Part shown: piece by piece, positions 17,812-26,747 of the stretch
Layout of the letters: every line of letters starts with the position of its first letter
Numbering within the stretch: the stretch's first letter is position 1
Assembly (NCBI GenBank): GCA_025352405.1
Contig: JANXTM010000014.1
Span: forward strand, 1 to 38,882
Origin: Polaromonas sp.
GTDB taxonomy: Bacteria > Pseudomonadota > Gammaproteobacteria > Burkholderiales > Burkholderiaceae_C
Direction of reading: 5' to 3'
Length of the DNA: 38,882 nt
The notes under the pieces: model-generated
Seen by the model: only the letters and a program-made list of their open reading frames with translations
Told to the model about the DNA's origin: nothing
Databases searched by the model: none
Program-made: the position numbers and the translations under genes

Positions 17812-18963
17812 ATGGGTTTGAATCGCAGAATATTAATCGTCGGCGGCTTGTCCGCCAGCGCCGTGGCGTTGAGCCCGGTTGCCCTGGCACAAGCCAGCAA
17901 AGGCGCGCGTAAGCTGGTGCTTGGCCAGTCGGTGCCGCTCACTGGTGCCGCCGATCAAATCGGTCTGGCCTATTTCAACGGTGCCAAGATGTACTTCGAC
18001 GCCATTAATGCCAAAAATGGGGCGGGCGGCTACAAGATTGAAGTCAAGACGCTCGACGACGGCTACACCGCCGCCAGGGCAGCAACCAACGCCAGGCAAC
18101 TCATCGACGAGGGTGTTGATGCGTTGTTTGGGTTTGCCGGCACCGCCAGCTGCGACGCCGCGTTCGCAGTGGCCAAAGCCTCTGGAACGCTATTTTTTGC
18201 CCCTTTTGCGGCATCAGGCGGCTTGCATGAACCCTCGCTGACCAACGTTTTTCACGTGCGACCGGCGCTGGCAGATGAAGCCTTCAAAATAGTCCGGCAC
18301 TGTGCCACGCTCAACCAGGACCGTATTGCCGTATTTGCTGAAGACGACGCCATGGGGCGTGCGGGTATCGTGGCTGTCAATCAGGCGTTGGTGGACCTGA
18401 AGCGTCCGCCCATCGTTGCCAGCGCGCTGTCACCCGTCAACAGCGACAAAGTTGATGCGGCCGTTGCCACGCTGATCAAAGCCCAGCCACAGGCGATCAT
18501 TCAAGTCAGCCTGTTCAACGCATCGGCGGCTTTTATTCGCAAGATGCGCCGGGCCGGGTATGGCGGCCAGTTTCTGAATTTCTCGGTGGTCGGTATTGAC
18601 CCGCTGTTCAGTGCGTTGGGCAAAGAAATTGGTGGCATTGTCATTTCGCAGGTGGTGCCGTCGCCGCGTAGCGTGGGTACGCCGCTTATCAAAGAGTACC
18701 TCGATGTATTGAACCAGACTGACCAGATGCCCAGCTACGAAAGCGTAGAAGGCTATGTTGCTGCACGCGCATTCGCAGAAGGCGTACGCCGCAGCGCAAC
18801 AAGCGGCGGCAAGCCAGACCGTGCTGGTCTGCAAAAAGCGTTTGAGTCCATGACCGACTACGACATGAGTGGTTTTTGGGTCAATTTGAGACCCAAAAAA
18901 TATGAATCAGTTCGTGCCGTTGATCTGGTGACCATCACGCCCGATGGCAAAGTCGTCCGATAA
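17812..18963 (+). CDS. ABC transporter periplasmic substrate-binding protein, branched-chain amino acid (LivJ-like) type
   Basis: Periplasmic binding protein of type-I fold (Peripla_BP_6), 383 residues. The signal peptide, MGLNRRILIVGG followed by an Ala/Ser/Leu core, is cleaved near residue 27 (ALAQ). The mature N-terminus KLVLGQSVPLTGAADQIG is the typical ligand-cleft start, with a Cys-containing segment GFAGTASCDAAFAVAK and a hinge near SLFNASAAFIRKM. No permease or ATPase gene is adjacent, so it is an orphan receptor that either serves a distant transporter or works in solute sensing. Ligand unknown; amino acids, amides or aromatic acids are all possible for this family. Confidence 0.85.
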   Translation: MGLNRRILIVGGLSASAVALSPVALAQASKGARKLVLGQSVPLTGAADQIGLAYFNGAKMYFDAINAKNGAGGYKIEVKTLDDGYTAARAATNARQLIDEGVDALFGFAGTASCDAAFAVAKASGTLFFAPFAASGGLHEPSLTNVFHVRPALADEAFKIVRHCATLNQDRIAVFAEDDAMGRAGIVAVNQALVDLKRPPIVASALSPVNSDKVDAAVATLIKAQPQAIIQVSLFNASAAFIRKMRRAGYGGQFLNFSVVGIDPLFSALGKEIGGIVISQVVPSPRSVGTPLIKEYLDVLNQTDQMPSYESVEGYVAARAFAEGVRRSATSGGKPDRAGLQKAFESMTDYDMSGFWVNLRPKKYESVRAVDLVTITPDGKVVR

Positions 18964-19119
18964 TTACGCTCGGCTTCGCGGCACACCTGCTTGCACGGCC
19001 TGTATCATGGCGCCAGCAGAGCCGGTAGCCCTGCTGTAATTTTCTGCAATCTGCGGGGGCCTGACCAGTCACCCCAAAATGCCGAGTCCATTTGTTAGAA
19101 CCCGGTCTGCTTTAGTCTG

Positions 19120-19815
19120 ATGGAAAAACTTAAAACAATCGCAGTAATTGATTACGGTATGGGCAATCTGCGATCAGTGTCTCAGGCGGTGAGGCACGTG
19201 GCCAAGGGCAGTCAATTCGAGGTGGTGGTGACTTCCCGTGCCGAAGAGGTTATGAATGCTGAACGCATTGTGCTGCCCGGCCAGGGCGCCATTGCTGACT
19301 GCATGCGCGAGCTGGCCGAGTCCGGCATGCTTGGTTCGGTACTGCATGCCGCAGCGCATAAGCCGCTGTTCGGGGTGTGTGTGGGCATGCAAATGCTACT
19401 GACCCATAGCCAGGAAGGCCGGCCAGGTGACGGCGGAGTCGGCACCAAAGGGTTAGCCCTTATTCCGGGCGAAGTTGTTAAATTTGATTTGGCAGGCCAG
19501 ATTCAACCTGACGGGAGCCGCTACAAGGTACCCCAAATGGGCTGGAACCAGGTTTATCAAAATACCTCCAGCAGGCCTGATTCAAAAGCGCATCCGCTGT
19601 GGGCCGGTGTGCCAGACGGCTCTTATTTTTACTTTGTGCATAGTTTCTATGCTCGTCCGTCTGATGCGCGCCACACTGCAGGCGAAGCAAGCTACGGCGC
19701 AAGCTTTACGGCGGCCATTGCACGCGATAATATTTTCGCAACTCAGTTTCACCCTGAAAAAAGCGCCGACCAAGGTTTGGCGCTTTACCGCAATTTTCTG
19801 CATTGGAATCCTTGA
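19120..19815 (+). CDS. hisH: Imidazole glycerol phosphate synthase, glutamine amidotransferase subunit
   Basis: Class-I glutaminase that supplies ammonia to HisF. It has 231 residues with the N-terminal [14 protein letters not shown], the oxyanion-loop region LPGQGA, nucleophile Cys87 in GVCVGMQML, and the His-Glu of the triad in QFHPEKS. The active site is complete. The start at 19120 lacks a clear Shine-Dalgarno site. It is slightly longer than many homologues because of an insertion around [12 protein letters not shown]. Upstream is the orphan binding protein rather than hisB, which is unusual. Confidence 0.95.
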   Translation: MEKLKTIAVIDYGMGNLRSVSQAVRHVAKGSQFEVVVTSRAEEVMNAERIVLPGQGAIADCMRELAESGMLGSVLHAAAHKPLFGVCVGMQMLLTHSQEGRPGDGGVGTKGLALIPGEVVKFDLAGQIQPDGSRYKVPQMGWNQVYQNTSSRPDSKAHPLWAGVPDGSYFYFVHSFYARPSDARHTAGEASYGASFTAAIARDNIFATQFHPEKSADQGLALYRNFLHWNP

Positions 19816-19908
19816 CCTGTCCTGGAGACCTTGTGCCAGACTGCAGATTTTTCTTGTTGATCTGCTTCGCCCACCTTTCCAGTTTATTTTCTCGTTATTA
19901 AGCGCAAC

Positions 19909-20649
19909 ATGCTACTCATCCCCGCGATTGATCTGAAAGACGGTCACTGCGTTCGCCTCAAGCAAGGCGACATGGATCAATCTACCGTCTTCAGTGACGA
20001 CCCGGCGGCCATGGCGCGCAGCTGGGTAGACAAAGGCGCACGCCGCCTGCATCTGGTGGATCTGAACGGTGCTTTTGCTGGCAAGCCTAAAAACGAAGCC
20101 GCCATCCGCAAAATATTGTTGGCGGTCGGCAGTGAGGTAGACGTGCAGCTCGGTGGTGGCATCCGCGACCTCGACACAATTGAACGCTACCTTGATGCCG
20201 GTTTGCGTTACGTCATCATCGGCACCGCTGCCGTCAAAAACCCTGGTTTTTTGCAAGACGCCTGCACGGCTTTTGGCGGCCACATCATTGTTGGTCTCGA
20301 TGCCAAAGACGGCAAAGTCGCCACCGACGGCTGGAGCAAGCTGACCGGCCACGAAGTGATTGATCTGGCCAAAAAATTTCAGGACTACGGCGTTGAGTCC
20401 ATCATCTACACCGACATAGGCCGTGACGGCATGCTCAGCGGCATCAACATGGAAGCCACTGTCAAGCTGGCGCAGGCATTGACGATTCCCGTGATCGCCT
20501 CGGGTGGCCTGTCCAGCATGGCGGACATCGAAGCCCTCTGCGCCGTCGAGGACGAAGGCGTTGAAGGCGTGATCTGCGGCCGCTCCATTTACAGCGGCGA
20601 CCTCGACTTCGAGGCCGCCCAGGCCAGGGCAGATGAGTTGAACGGATGA
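19909..20649 (+). CDS. hisA: Phosphoribosylformimino-5-aminoimidazole carboxamide ribotide isomerase
   Basis: (Beta-alpha)8-barrel isomerase that converts ProFAR to PRFAR in histidine synthesis. The 246-residue protein starts [17 protein letters not shown] with catalytic Asp8. The second catalytic Asp lies in VGLDAKDG (about residue 129), and the phosphate-binding ASGGLSS loop is present. It follows hisH by 93 bp. Its stop overlaps an ATG that opens a 74-codon frame running through the hairpin-rich spacer into hisF; I do not regard that frame as a gene. Confidence 0.96.
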   Translation: MLLIPAIDLKDGHCVRLKQGDMDQSTVFSDDPAAMARSWVDKGARRLHLVDLNGAFAGKPKNEAAIRKILLAVGSEVDVQLGGGIRDLDTIERYLDAGLRYVIIGTAAVKNPGFLQDACTAFGGHIIVGLDAKDGKVATDGWSKLTGHEVIDLAKKFQDYGVESIIYTDIGRDGMLSGINMEATVKLAQALTIPVIASGGLSSMADIEALCAVEDEGVEGVICGRSIYSGDLDFEAAQARADELNG

Positions 20650-20859
20650 TTGCAGCAGCCACAAACAGTGGTTCTGCATGCCAGCAAGGGCCACGGATGA
20701 GGCTTTGCCGGGCCGCAGGCGTAGCGGCCCCCTCGGGGCTGGAGCCCGCGGCTCCAAACCTACTTAAGCAGGTTTGGATAGGTGGCAGAAGCGAAGCCTC
20801 TGGCAAGCGGCGGCCTGCAAGGTGCAGGGCGCCCACGCAGTGGGCAACCGTAAGGGCTT
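20650..20859 (+). other. Chain of hairpins in the hisA-hisF spacer
   Basis: This 210-bp spacer contains five successive stem-loops. They are GGGCCGC/GCGGCCC (20710-20730), GGAGCC/GGCTCC (20741-20755), a 20-bp near-palindrome centred on CTTAAG (20756-20775), CCTGCA/TGCAGG (20814-20828) and GCCCAC/GTGGGC (20831-20845). A weak CCAC/GTGG precedes them. TAAGGG before hisF is its ribosome-binding site. No T tracts follow the stems, so simple termination is unlikely. It could be a mosaic repeat insertion or an RNA-processing or stability element. Confidence 0.7.
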
Positions 20860-21639
20860 ATGCTCGCTAAAAGAATCATTCCATGCCTAGACGTGACAGG
20901 CGGCCGCGTGGTCAAGGGTGTCAACTTCACCCAGCTACGCGATGCCGGAGACCCGGTCGAAATTGCCGCCCGTTACAACGACCAAGGCGCTGACGAGCTG
21001 ACCTTTCTCGACATCACCGCCACCAGCGACGGCCGCGATCTGATTTTGCACATCATTGAAGCCGTGGCTTCCCAAGTGTTCATTCCGCTCACGGTAGGCG
21101 GCGGTGTCCGCACCGTTGAAGACGTGCGCCGGCTGCTCAATGCAGGTGCAGACAAAACCAGTTTTAACTCAGCGGCCATTGCCAATCCGCAGGTGATAGA
21201 AGATGCGTCCGCCCGCTACGGCGCGCAGTGCATTGTGGTCGCCATCGACGCCAAACGCCGCAGCGAAGAAGAAGCCAAAACGCGTGGCCCCGGCTGGGAT
21301 GTGTACAGCCACGGCGGACGAAAAAACACCGGGCTTGACGCCGTCGCCTGGGCCACAGAAATGGCACGGCGCGGCGCAGGCGAGATTTTGCTCACCAGCA
21401 TGGACCGCGACGGCACCAAGTCAGGCTTTGACCTGGCCTTGACCCGCGCCGTCAGCGACGCCATCAGCGTACCGGTTATTGCCTCGGGCGGTGTTGGCAA
21501 CCTGGCGCACCTGGCCGACGGCATACAAACCGGCGGTGCTGACGCAGTGCTGGCTGCCAGTATTTTTCATTATGGTGAATACACCGTACAACAGGCCAAG
21601 CAGCACATGGCTGCACGCGGCATTCCGGTGCGACTTTAA
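20860..21639 (+). CDS. hisF: Imidazole glycerol phosphate synthase, cyclase subunit
   Basis: (Beta-alpha)8-barrel synthase that joins HisH ammonia with PRFAR to make imidazole glycerol phosphate and AICAR. It has 259 residues, starting [20 protein letters not shown] with catalytic Asp11. The second catalytic Asp lies in VVAIDAKRR (about residue 130), and the phosphate loop is IASGGVGN. The ATG at 20860 has TAAGGG upstream. It is the last his gene here: hisI and hisE, which usually follow in this group, are absent from the window. Confidence 0.96.
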   Translation: MLAKRIIPCLDVTGGRVVKGVNFTQLRDAGDPVEIAARYNDQGADELTFLDITATSDGRDLILHIIEAVASQVFIPLTVGGGVRTVEDVRRLLNAGADKTSFNSAAIANPQVIEDASARYGAQCIVVAIDAKRRSEEEAKTRGPGWDVYSHGGRKNTGLDAVAWATEMARRGAGEILLTSMDRDGTKSGFDLALTRAVSDAISVPVIASGGVGNLAHLADGIQTGGADAVLAASIFHYGEYTVQQAKQHMAARGIPVRL

Positions 21640-21687
21640 GCACCTGGATTGTTAAAGGTTTTTGGGCCGTTGCGCCAACATCTAAAG

Positions 21688-21722
21688 GCGCCATGTGCTA
21701 TTTATTTAATAGCATTTGGCGC
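21688..21722. repeat. Intergenic AT-palindrome element, copy 3 (hisF/glycosyltransferase convergent junction)
   Basis: Nested inverted repeat: outer arms GCGCCA (21688-21693) and TGGCGC (21717-21722), inner arms TGCTAT (21696-21701) and ATAGCA (21709-21714), with an AT loop. It ends 3 bp before the stop codon of the minus-strand glycosyltransferase gene. In RNA either strand would fold into a strong hairpin, so it can serve as terminator for both genes. Confidence 0.75.
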
Positions 21723-21724
21723 TC

Positions 21725-22699
21725 TCAGCGGCGGGTCCGTCGGCCGAAACCTTTGTGCAGGCTTTTCCACAAACCAGCCAGGTCTGCCCTGCGTGTCGCC
21801 TGCACTGTTCGGCGCTTGCGCCACACCTGGGGCAAGCCCGCGATCGCATCACGTTTTGCGTTCAACACCACCCGGCCTTGACCACGGCTGGCAAACAGCA
21901 GCAGTGCGGCAATATTGAGTAACAGGTGCAACGGAAGCAACAGCCAAAAAAGCGCGCCCGGCATGTTTTTCACGAACGTCCACACCAGATTGCGCTGGCC
22001 GTGGTAGTCGGCAAAGTCACTGTGGCGTCCGGTGATGCCCGAGCCCACATGGCGGCAGACCGAATCCGGCACATACACGCTGCGGTAGCCCAACAGGCGC
22101 AACCTGAAACCCAGATCAACGTCTTCGACGTAGCAAAAAAAATCTTCATCAAAACCAGCCGCTGCATTCCAGGCATCGCGCCGGTACAGGGCTGCAGCCG
22201 CGCAGGGCGAAAAAATCTCATCACTGCGCGCGGCGCTGGCGCTCATCCGTAGCCCATGGTCACGCCGCCAGACCCGGCCACTCACGTCGTACACGTCGCC
22301 AGTGCCGTCAAGCACCATGGGGTCCGCTGCAGTCACCAGGCGGGAGCCGAACGACGCTGCCTGGGGGTCACGTTCTGCGGCGCGCAGCAAACACGCCAGC
22401 CAGTCGGGTTCGGCAAACGCATCCGGGTTAAGCAGCGCTATCCAGTTACCCGCTGTGCTGTGTTGCACGGCCCGGTTGTTGGCCACTGCAAACCCGTGAT
22501 TGGCGCCCAGACGTAAAAGCGAAAAGCGCGGGTCGTTGAGCAAGGCCACTTCAGCATCCGAGCCGTCGCTGCTGCCGTTGTCGGCCACCACGGCTACAAA
22601 CGACGGCTCGCTTTGCGCCTGAAGCGCCAGCAGGCATTGGCGCAGGTAGGCGCCGCCGTTCCAGTTGACGATGACGACGGTGGCCTTGACCGCGGGCAT
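21725..22699 (-). CDS. GT2 family glycosyltransferase (rhamnosyltransferase-like)
   Basis: GT-A fold family 2 enzyme, 324 residues, probably adding a sugar to a lipid-linked O-antigen or capsule intermediate at the inner membrane. The N-terminal VVIVNWNGGAYL and VVADNGSSDGS bind the nucleotide sugar, LLNPDAF is the metal-binding region and EDVDLGFRLRLLGY provides the general-base region. A hydrophobic helix near residues 255-275 (LLLPLHLLLNIAALLLF) anchors a basic C-terminal tail. It is last in the four-gene minus-strand operon, 5 bp after the GT4 gene. The resemblance to dTDP-rhamnosyltransferases is general; donor sugar unknown. Confidence 0.87.
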   Translation of the reverse strand: MPAVKATVVIVNWNGGAYLRQCLLALQAQSEPSFVAVVADNGSSDGSDAEVALLNDPRFSLLRLGANHGFAVANNRAVQHSTAGNWIALLNPDAFAEPDWLACLLRAAERDPQAASFGSRLVTAADPMVLDGTGDVYDVSGRVWRRDHGLRMSASAARSDEIFSPCAAAALYRRDAWNAAAGFDEDFFCYVEDVDLGFRLRLLGYRSVYVPDSVCRHVGSGITGRHSDFADYHGQRNLVWTFVKNMPGALFWLLLPLHLLLNIAALLLFASRGQGRVVLNAKRDAIAGLPQVWRKRRTVQATRRADLAGLWKSLHKGFGRRTRR

Positions 22700-22704
22700 G
22701 GCTT

Positions 22705-23955
22705 TTAACCCGGCTGCAATAGCGTGCGGTACAGCGAGTCGTAGAAAAAAGCCTCTTCTTCTATCCGCACTGGCAGCGGCAGCTTGGCCTGCCAGCGCGC
22801 CAGCTGCGTCGGCTCGGCCACCAGTGCCGCAATGGCTGCTGCCCAGGCCGCCACATCGCCGCTGGCCACCACTTTGCCACCACCGTGTCCGGCCACCAGC
22901 AGCCCCGGCGCGCCAAGGTCCGACACCAGCGCCGGCACACCCAATGCAGCCGCTTCGTGCAGCGCCAGAGAGAACGTTTCAGGAACCTGTGAGGGCAGGC
23001 ACAGCACGTCCATGTGCCGGACCGCCGCATACACCTGGGTGGCTTCAAGATGCCCCAACAACACTACTCTTGGGTCTGCCTTGACCAGCGCCAGAACCTC
23101 CTTGTGGTAGCTATCCGCCCCGTAAAAACCGCCGACCACCTTCAGGCGAACGTCCGGTGATTTGACCCGCGCCAGTGCGCGCAGCAAAACACTCAAACCT
23201 TTCTGGGGAATGATCGAGCCGACATAGCCCAGCGTCACGGTGGGCTGGTCGCCTGGGGTCGGTGCGTCATCGCCCATCAGCGCCAGCAAGTCGACGCCGT
23301 GCGGGACCACCCGGAAGCTGCAATCCGCAAACGCGTCGCGAAAACGTGCAGCCACAAACTCTGACGGCACCACCCGCACACTGGCGCCCATCAGCATTTG
23401 CCGGGCGCTCTCATGGCGGTGCACCAGGGTGTCACGGTTCCATGGCGCGCTCAAACAGTCCTTGCCGCATTTTTTACCGCCTTGAGGGCCGCTGCACATC
23501 TGGTTGCCGAGCGTCACCAGGTTGATGCGCGGGCAGGCCAGGAAAAAGTCTGTCAGTGTCAGCACGTAAGGCAGGCCGCATTGCTGCGCTGCCACCACAG
23601 CCGTGCTCATACGCATGGTGTGCAGGATGTGCGCCAGCTCAAAACGCTCCTGCTGCATCCAGGCCACCAGCGGCTCCACCAGCTCGGGCACCACATCCAG
23701 GCTGTAGTCGGCTGACGCGGGCAACATGGCCCGCGGCAACAGCGTCACGGGCACGCCTTCCCAGACGGTGTCCAGAGCGCCTGCCAGGGCAGCTGACGCC
23801 GCACCATGGTGGGCTTCTGGGTTGACTGCACAAGCCAGCACCCGCACATAGTGCCCAGCCCGCTGGGCGGCCCTGGCCAGGTTCAGCGTGACGCGTTCCG
23901 TACCACTCGAAAACTCAGGATAAAACTGGTGTAAAACAATCAATATCCGCATCAC
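22705..23955 (-). CDS. GT4 family glycosyltransferase with cysteine-rich loop
   Basis: GT-B fold enzyme of 416 residues. The N-terminal domain starts MMRILIVLHQFYPEFSSGTE. The C-terminal donor domain shows LGYVGSIIPQKGLSVLLRAL and the family 4 motif PETFSLALHEAAALGVPALV, with the Glu-x7-Glu-like arrangement. A loop at about residues 145-175 holds four cysteines (ACPRIN, QMCSGP, KKCGKDC), probably a zinc-binding loop seen in some polysaccharide GT4 enzymes. It overlaps the upstream 931-residue gene by 4 bp (ATGA). Acceptor and donor sugars cannot be assigned. Confidence 0.88.
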   Translation of the reverse strand: MMRILIVLHQFYPEFSSGTERVTLNLARAAQRAGHYVRVLACAVNPEAHHGAASAALAGALDTVWEGVPVTLLPRAMLPASADYSLDVVPELVEPLVAWMQQERFELAHILHTMRMSTAVVAAQQCGLPYVLTLTDFFLACPRINLVTLGNQMCSGPQGGKKCGKDCLSAPWNRDTLVHRHESARQMLMGASVRVVPSEFVAARFRDAFADCSFRVVPHGVDLLALMGDDAPTPGDQPTVTLGYVGSIIPQKGLSVLLRALARVKSPDVRLKVVGGFYGADSYHKEVLALVKADPRVVLLGHLEATQVYAAVRHMDVLCLPSQVPETFSLALHEAAALGVPALVSDLGAPGLLVAGHGGGKVVASGDVAAWAAAIAALVAEPTQLARWQAKLPLPVRIEEEAFFYDSLYRTLLQPG

Positions 23956-26747
23956 ACACCCACCCGAAGTTCTTGGTTGATGGCGTCCACCATCGGTTGG
24001 TCTGCACCCGGAGACGCCAGTTTGTCCATATACATAAAGCCCAGTGCCGAGCCTGCCGCAGCCGCAAAGGTCTTGCGGACCACCTGTTGCAAGGCCTCAC
24101 GCAGCCCCGCGTCATGGGCACCGTAAACTTCAGCGGCAAAGGTGTTGAAGTGCTCCAGCCGCGCAAAAAACGTGTCGGTGAACCGCTGGGCCTGGGCGCG
24201 CGCCAGACTGTCCAGGTCTGCCGGGTCCAGACGTTTTGCCAGGCCGTCCATGTAGCTGTCGAGTCGGGCGTCGCCCATTGCGCTGGCACCGTCCAGCGTC
24301 AGCGCGTTGCAGCGCAGTTTGCAGACCGCAATCCAGTTGGCAAGCACATCGCTCAACAGCAGACCGGGTGCGGCATCCTGCAGGGCAGGCAACAGGTCAG
24401 ACACATGCTTGGCACCAGAGACAATGCCAGCCAGCAAACCCGGTACCGACTCGACGGGTGGAAAGGTGAAGTCCTTGAACATGCCGCACAGAAAAATCAC
24501 ATCCACGTACGATCGTTTGAGGTAGTAAAACGCCGCCCGGTTGTGGGAATGCACCACCTTGACCGACGCCAGCATCGCAACCTTGTGCCCATCCTTGATC
24601 AGCCGGATGCCCAGGTCCAGGTCTTCAGCGTAGTCGCCCTGGTAACCGTATTGGCCAAACATCTCGCGCGAAATCAGGCACGCGACATCACTGAGCTGCC
24701 CGCGTGAGCGCAGCGCCATGTGGTCACTGCCCTGGAAATCGCCAATACGGTCCTGCTCGTGGCAACCCAGAAACCGGTAGTGGATGTTGATCATTGAGTC
24801 ATACATCATGTCGCTGTCGCTGCGCGGGTACTCAGAGCACGACGCTGCCACCAGCCCGCTGTCGGCATGGTCTAGCAAAAAGCGCAGCATGCCGTAAGCC
24901 CAATAGTCGCCCACCGGGTAAGCGTCCTGCACCATGAACAGCACATAGTCTGACCGGGCATTCGCTGCGCCCAGGTTTCGGGCATGGCTGTGCGTGAACT
25001 CCGCTTGCGTGATCTCGATCACCGTGCAACCGGCCTGCCGGGCCCATGGCACGGTCTGGTCGGAAGAGCCCGAATCAACAATCACCACCTCAAGGTCTTT
25101 CAGGCCCCGCTGCGTTTGCAGCTTTCGCAGCAGCCACTTGAACTCCGTACCCGCATTGAAGGTTGGAATCACGATCGAAATACTCGCGTTGATCGAGCTT
25201 GTGACTTCTGTCAAATCGGGGTGCAGCCGCAGCGCACGCACGCCAGGCGCTGTGACCTTGAACAGGCTCGCCTTGGCCTCCGGCAGCGGGCTGGTCAGCA
25301 GGCCGGCATAGGTGCGGGCGTGGCGCATGAAGTGCGGCAGGCGGCGCGCAAAGCCCAGCATACCGTGGCGTCGCACTTCACCTTTCACCGCCAGCAGACC
25401 ATTGCGGGCCAGCCGCAGCGGTTTTGGCGTTTGCAGCCATGCCAGCAGTCGGGTCGCAGCCCGCAGCGGCCGCGTCAACCGCCATGAGCGGGACTGGTAC
25501 GTCGCCAGCAGACGCGCATTCAGGGCGTCAATCTGATGCAGGTGCTCCAGGCGGATCCGGCCCAGTTTTTCGATTTCAATATGCTGCGAAAACGCATTGG
25601 CACGGGCATCCCGCAAAGTGTGCGCCAGCGCAATGCTGGCTTGCTCATGCTGGTTCGTGACCGCCTGCTGCACCTGCAATGAGTGATGCAAATCGTTGAT
25701 GGCTGCAACGCCTTGATCCAGTAGCAGCGCCAGGCTGCCTTTTTCCTGTGTGGCCTGGGTCAACTGTCCTGTGAGGCGGTCGATGTCCTGCGTGGACTCG
25801 TCGTGCTGCCGGGCAAGACTGTCGAGCTGTTCTGCCAAATTGGTGGCACTCAGCGTCGCCTTGTCTAACTGTCCAGCGATACGCGTGATTTCGTGCGCGG
25901 CCTGCGCCAGTTGCGTCTGCAGGCTATCAATGGTTTGCCGGGCTTGCAACTGGTCTTGTGTTTGCTGACCTTGCCACGCAATCATGCGAACCACGCCGTG
26001 GGCACTCCACCGCTCAAGCTGCCGCAGACCAAATTTTTGTAAGTTGGTTTCACGCAATTTGCCTTCAGCTGTCGCATGGCCAGAACCCGCAGAGGGGTTT
26101 AGCGCGTACAGGGCCGATATGCCGGCCACCCGCCTGAAAACCCCTTTGGCGGCCAGTTGCAGCCAAAAATCCCAGTCCTCAAACAGCTCCAGGCCTTCGT
26201 CAAACCGGCAGGCCACAACGCGGCGGACTGCATCCATCCGAAACATGAGCGAATGAATCGGCAGGTAGTTTTGCAGTTGCAGCAACACCGGGTCAAAGTC
26301 GCGCTCATAGACATGGGTTTTGGTCGTCGCTCCGTCGCTGGCAATGGTGGCCTGGACGTCGCTGTAACAGGCCACCAGCTCCTCGTGGGTGTCAAGCTCG
26401 CCCGCCAGTTTTTGCAAATGCGCCGGAAGCAACTGGTCATCATCGTCAAGGAAAACCGCATAGCGGCCGCTTGCCGCATCCAGCAGGGCATTGGCCGCAG
26501 CACTGCGGTTCAGCGGGTGTCCAGGCTCGATCACACGCGCTACCTGCCTGGCAACGGCCGTGCTTAATGGCGTCAGCGCCTGGCCGCTTGCGTTAACAAT
26601 CAGTATTTCCCAGTCATCAAACGATTGCGCGGTGACAGATGCAATCGCATCGACCAGGCTGGCGCGGTTCATGGTGCGGATAAGCACCGATACCGTGACG
26701 CCGGGTGGCAGCGCAGGACGAACATCTTGAAAAGGTTTTATGGTCAT
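23952..26747 (-). CDS. Large double GT2 glycosyltransferase with central coiled coil
   Basis: A 931-residue protein with two GT-A domains, probably making or extending O-antigen repeat units. Domain 1 (about residues 17-255) has VSVLIRTMNRAS and the metal-binding DDDD at 101-104. Residues about 260-420 are Gln/Leu/Ala-rich heptads, a long coiled coil that may set a spacing or dimerise the enzyme. A YQSRSWRLTRPLR segment follows (418-429), a motif typical after coiled coils in such enzymes. Domain 2 (about 522-760) has ISIVIPTFNAG, VIVDSGSSDQT and FMVQDAYP. The C-terminal 160 residues are helical and unassigned. It overlaps both neighbours by 4 bp. Confidence 0.85.
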   Translation of the reverse strand: MTIKPFQDVRPALPPGVTVSVLIRTMNRASLVDAIASVTAQSFDDWEILIVNASGQALTPLSTAVARQVARVIEPGHPLNRSAAANALLDAASGRYAVFLDDDDQLLPAHLQKLAGELDTHEELVACYSDVQATIASDGATTKTHVYERDFDPVLLQLQNYLPIHSLMFRMDAVRRVVACRFDEGLELFEDWDFWLQLAAKGVFRRVAGISALYALNPSAGSGHATAEGKLRETNLQKFGLRQLERWSAHGVVRMIAWQGQQTQDQLQARQTIDSLQTQLAQAAHEITRIAGQLDKATLSATNLAEQLDSLARQHDESTQDIDRLTGQLTQATQEKGSLALLLDQGVAAINDLHHSLQVQQAVTNQHEQASIALAHTLRDARANAFSQHIEIEKLGRIRLEHLHQIDALNARLLATYQSRSWRLTRPLRAATRLLAWLQTPKPLRLARNGLLAVKGEVRRHGMLGFARRLPHFMRHARTYAGLLTSPLPEAKASLFKVTAPGVRALRLHPDLTEVTSSINASISIVIPTFNAGTEFKWLLRKLQTQRGLKDLEVVIVDSGSSDQTVPWARQAGCTVIEITQAEFTHSHARNLGAANARSDYVLFMVQDAYPVGDYWAYGMLRFLLDHADSGLVAASCSEYPRSDSDMMYDSMINIHYRFLGCHEQDRIGDFQGSDHMALRSRGQLSDVACLISREMFGQYGYQGDYAEDLDLGIRLIKDGHKVAMLASVKVVHSHNRAAFYYLKRSYVDVIFLCGMFKDFTFPPVESVPGLLAGIVSGAKHVSDLLPALQDAAPGLLLSDVLANWIAVCKLRCNALTLDGASAMGDARLDSYMDGLAKRLDPADLDSLARAQAQRFTDTFFARLEHFNTFAAEVYGAHDAGLREALQQVVRKTFAAAAGSALGFMYMDKLASPGADQPMVDAINQELRVGV

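Noticed and set aside
19912..20757. 281-codon antisense frame opposite hisA
   Set aside because: The sense strand encodes an intact HisA; the antisense product is a codon-bias shadow.
20646..20870. 74-codon frame starting at the hisA stop and running into hisF
   Set aside because: It has an ATGA overlap, but the product is Arg/Pro/Gly-rich, consists of hairpin sequence, and ends inside hisF; no family resemblance.
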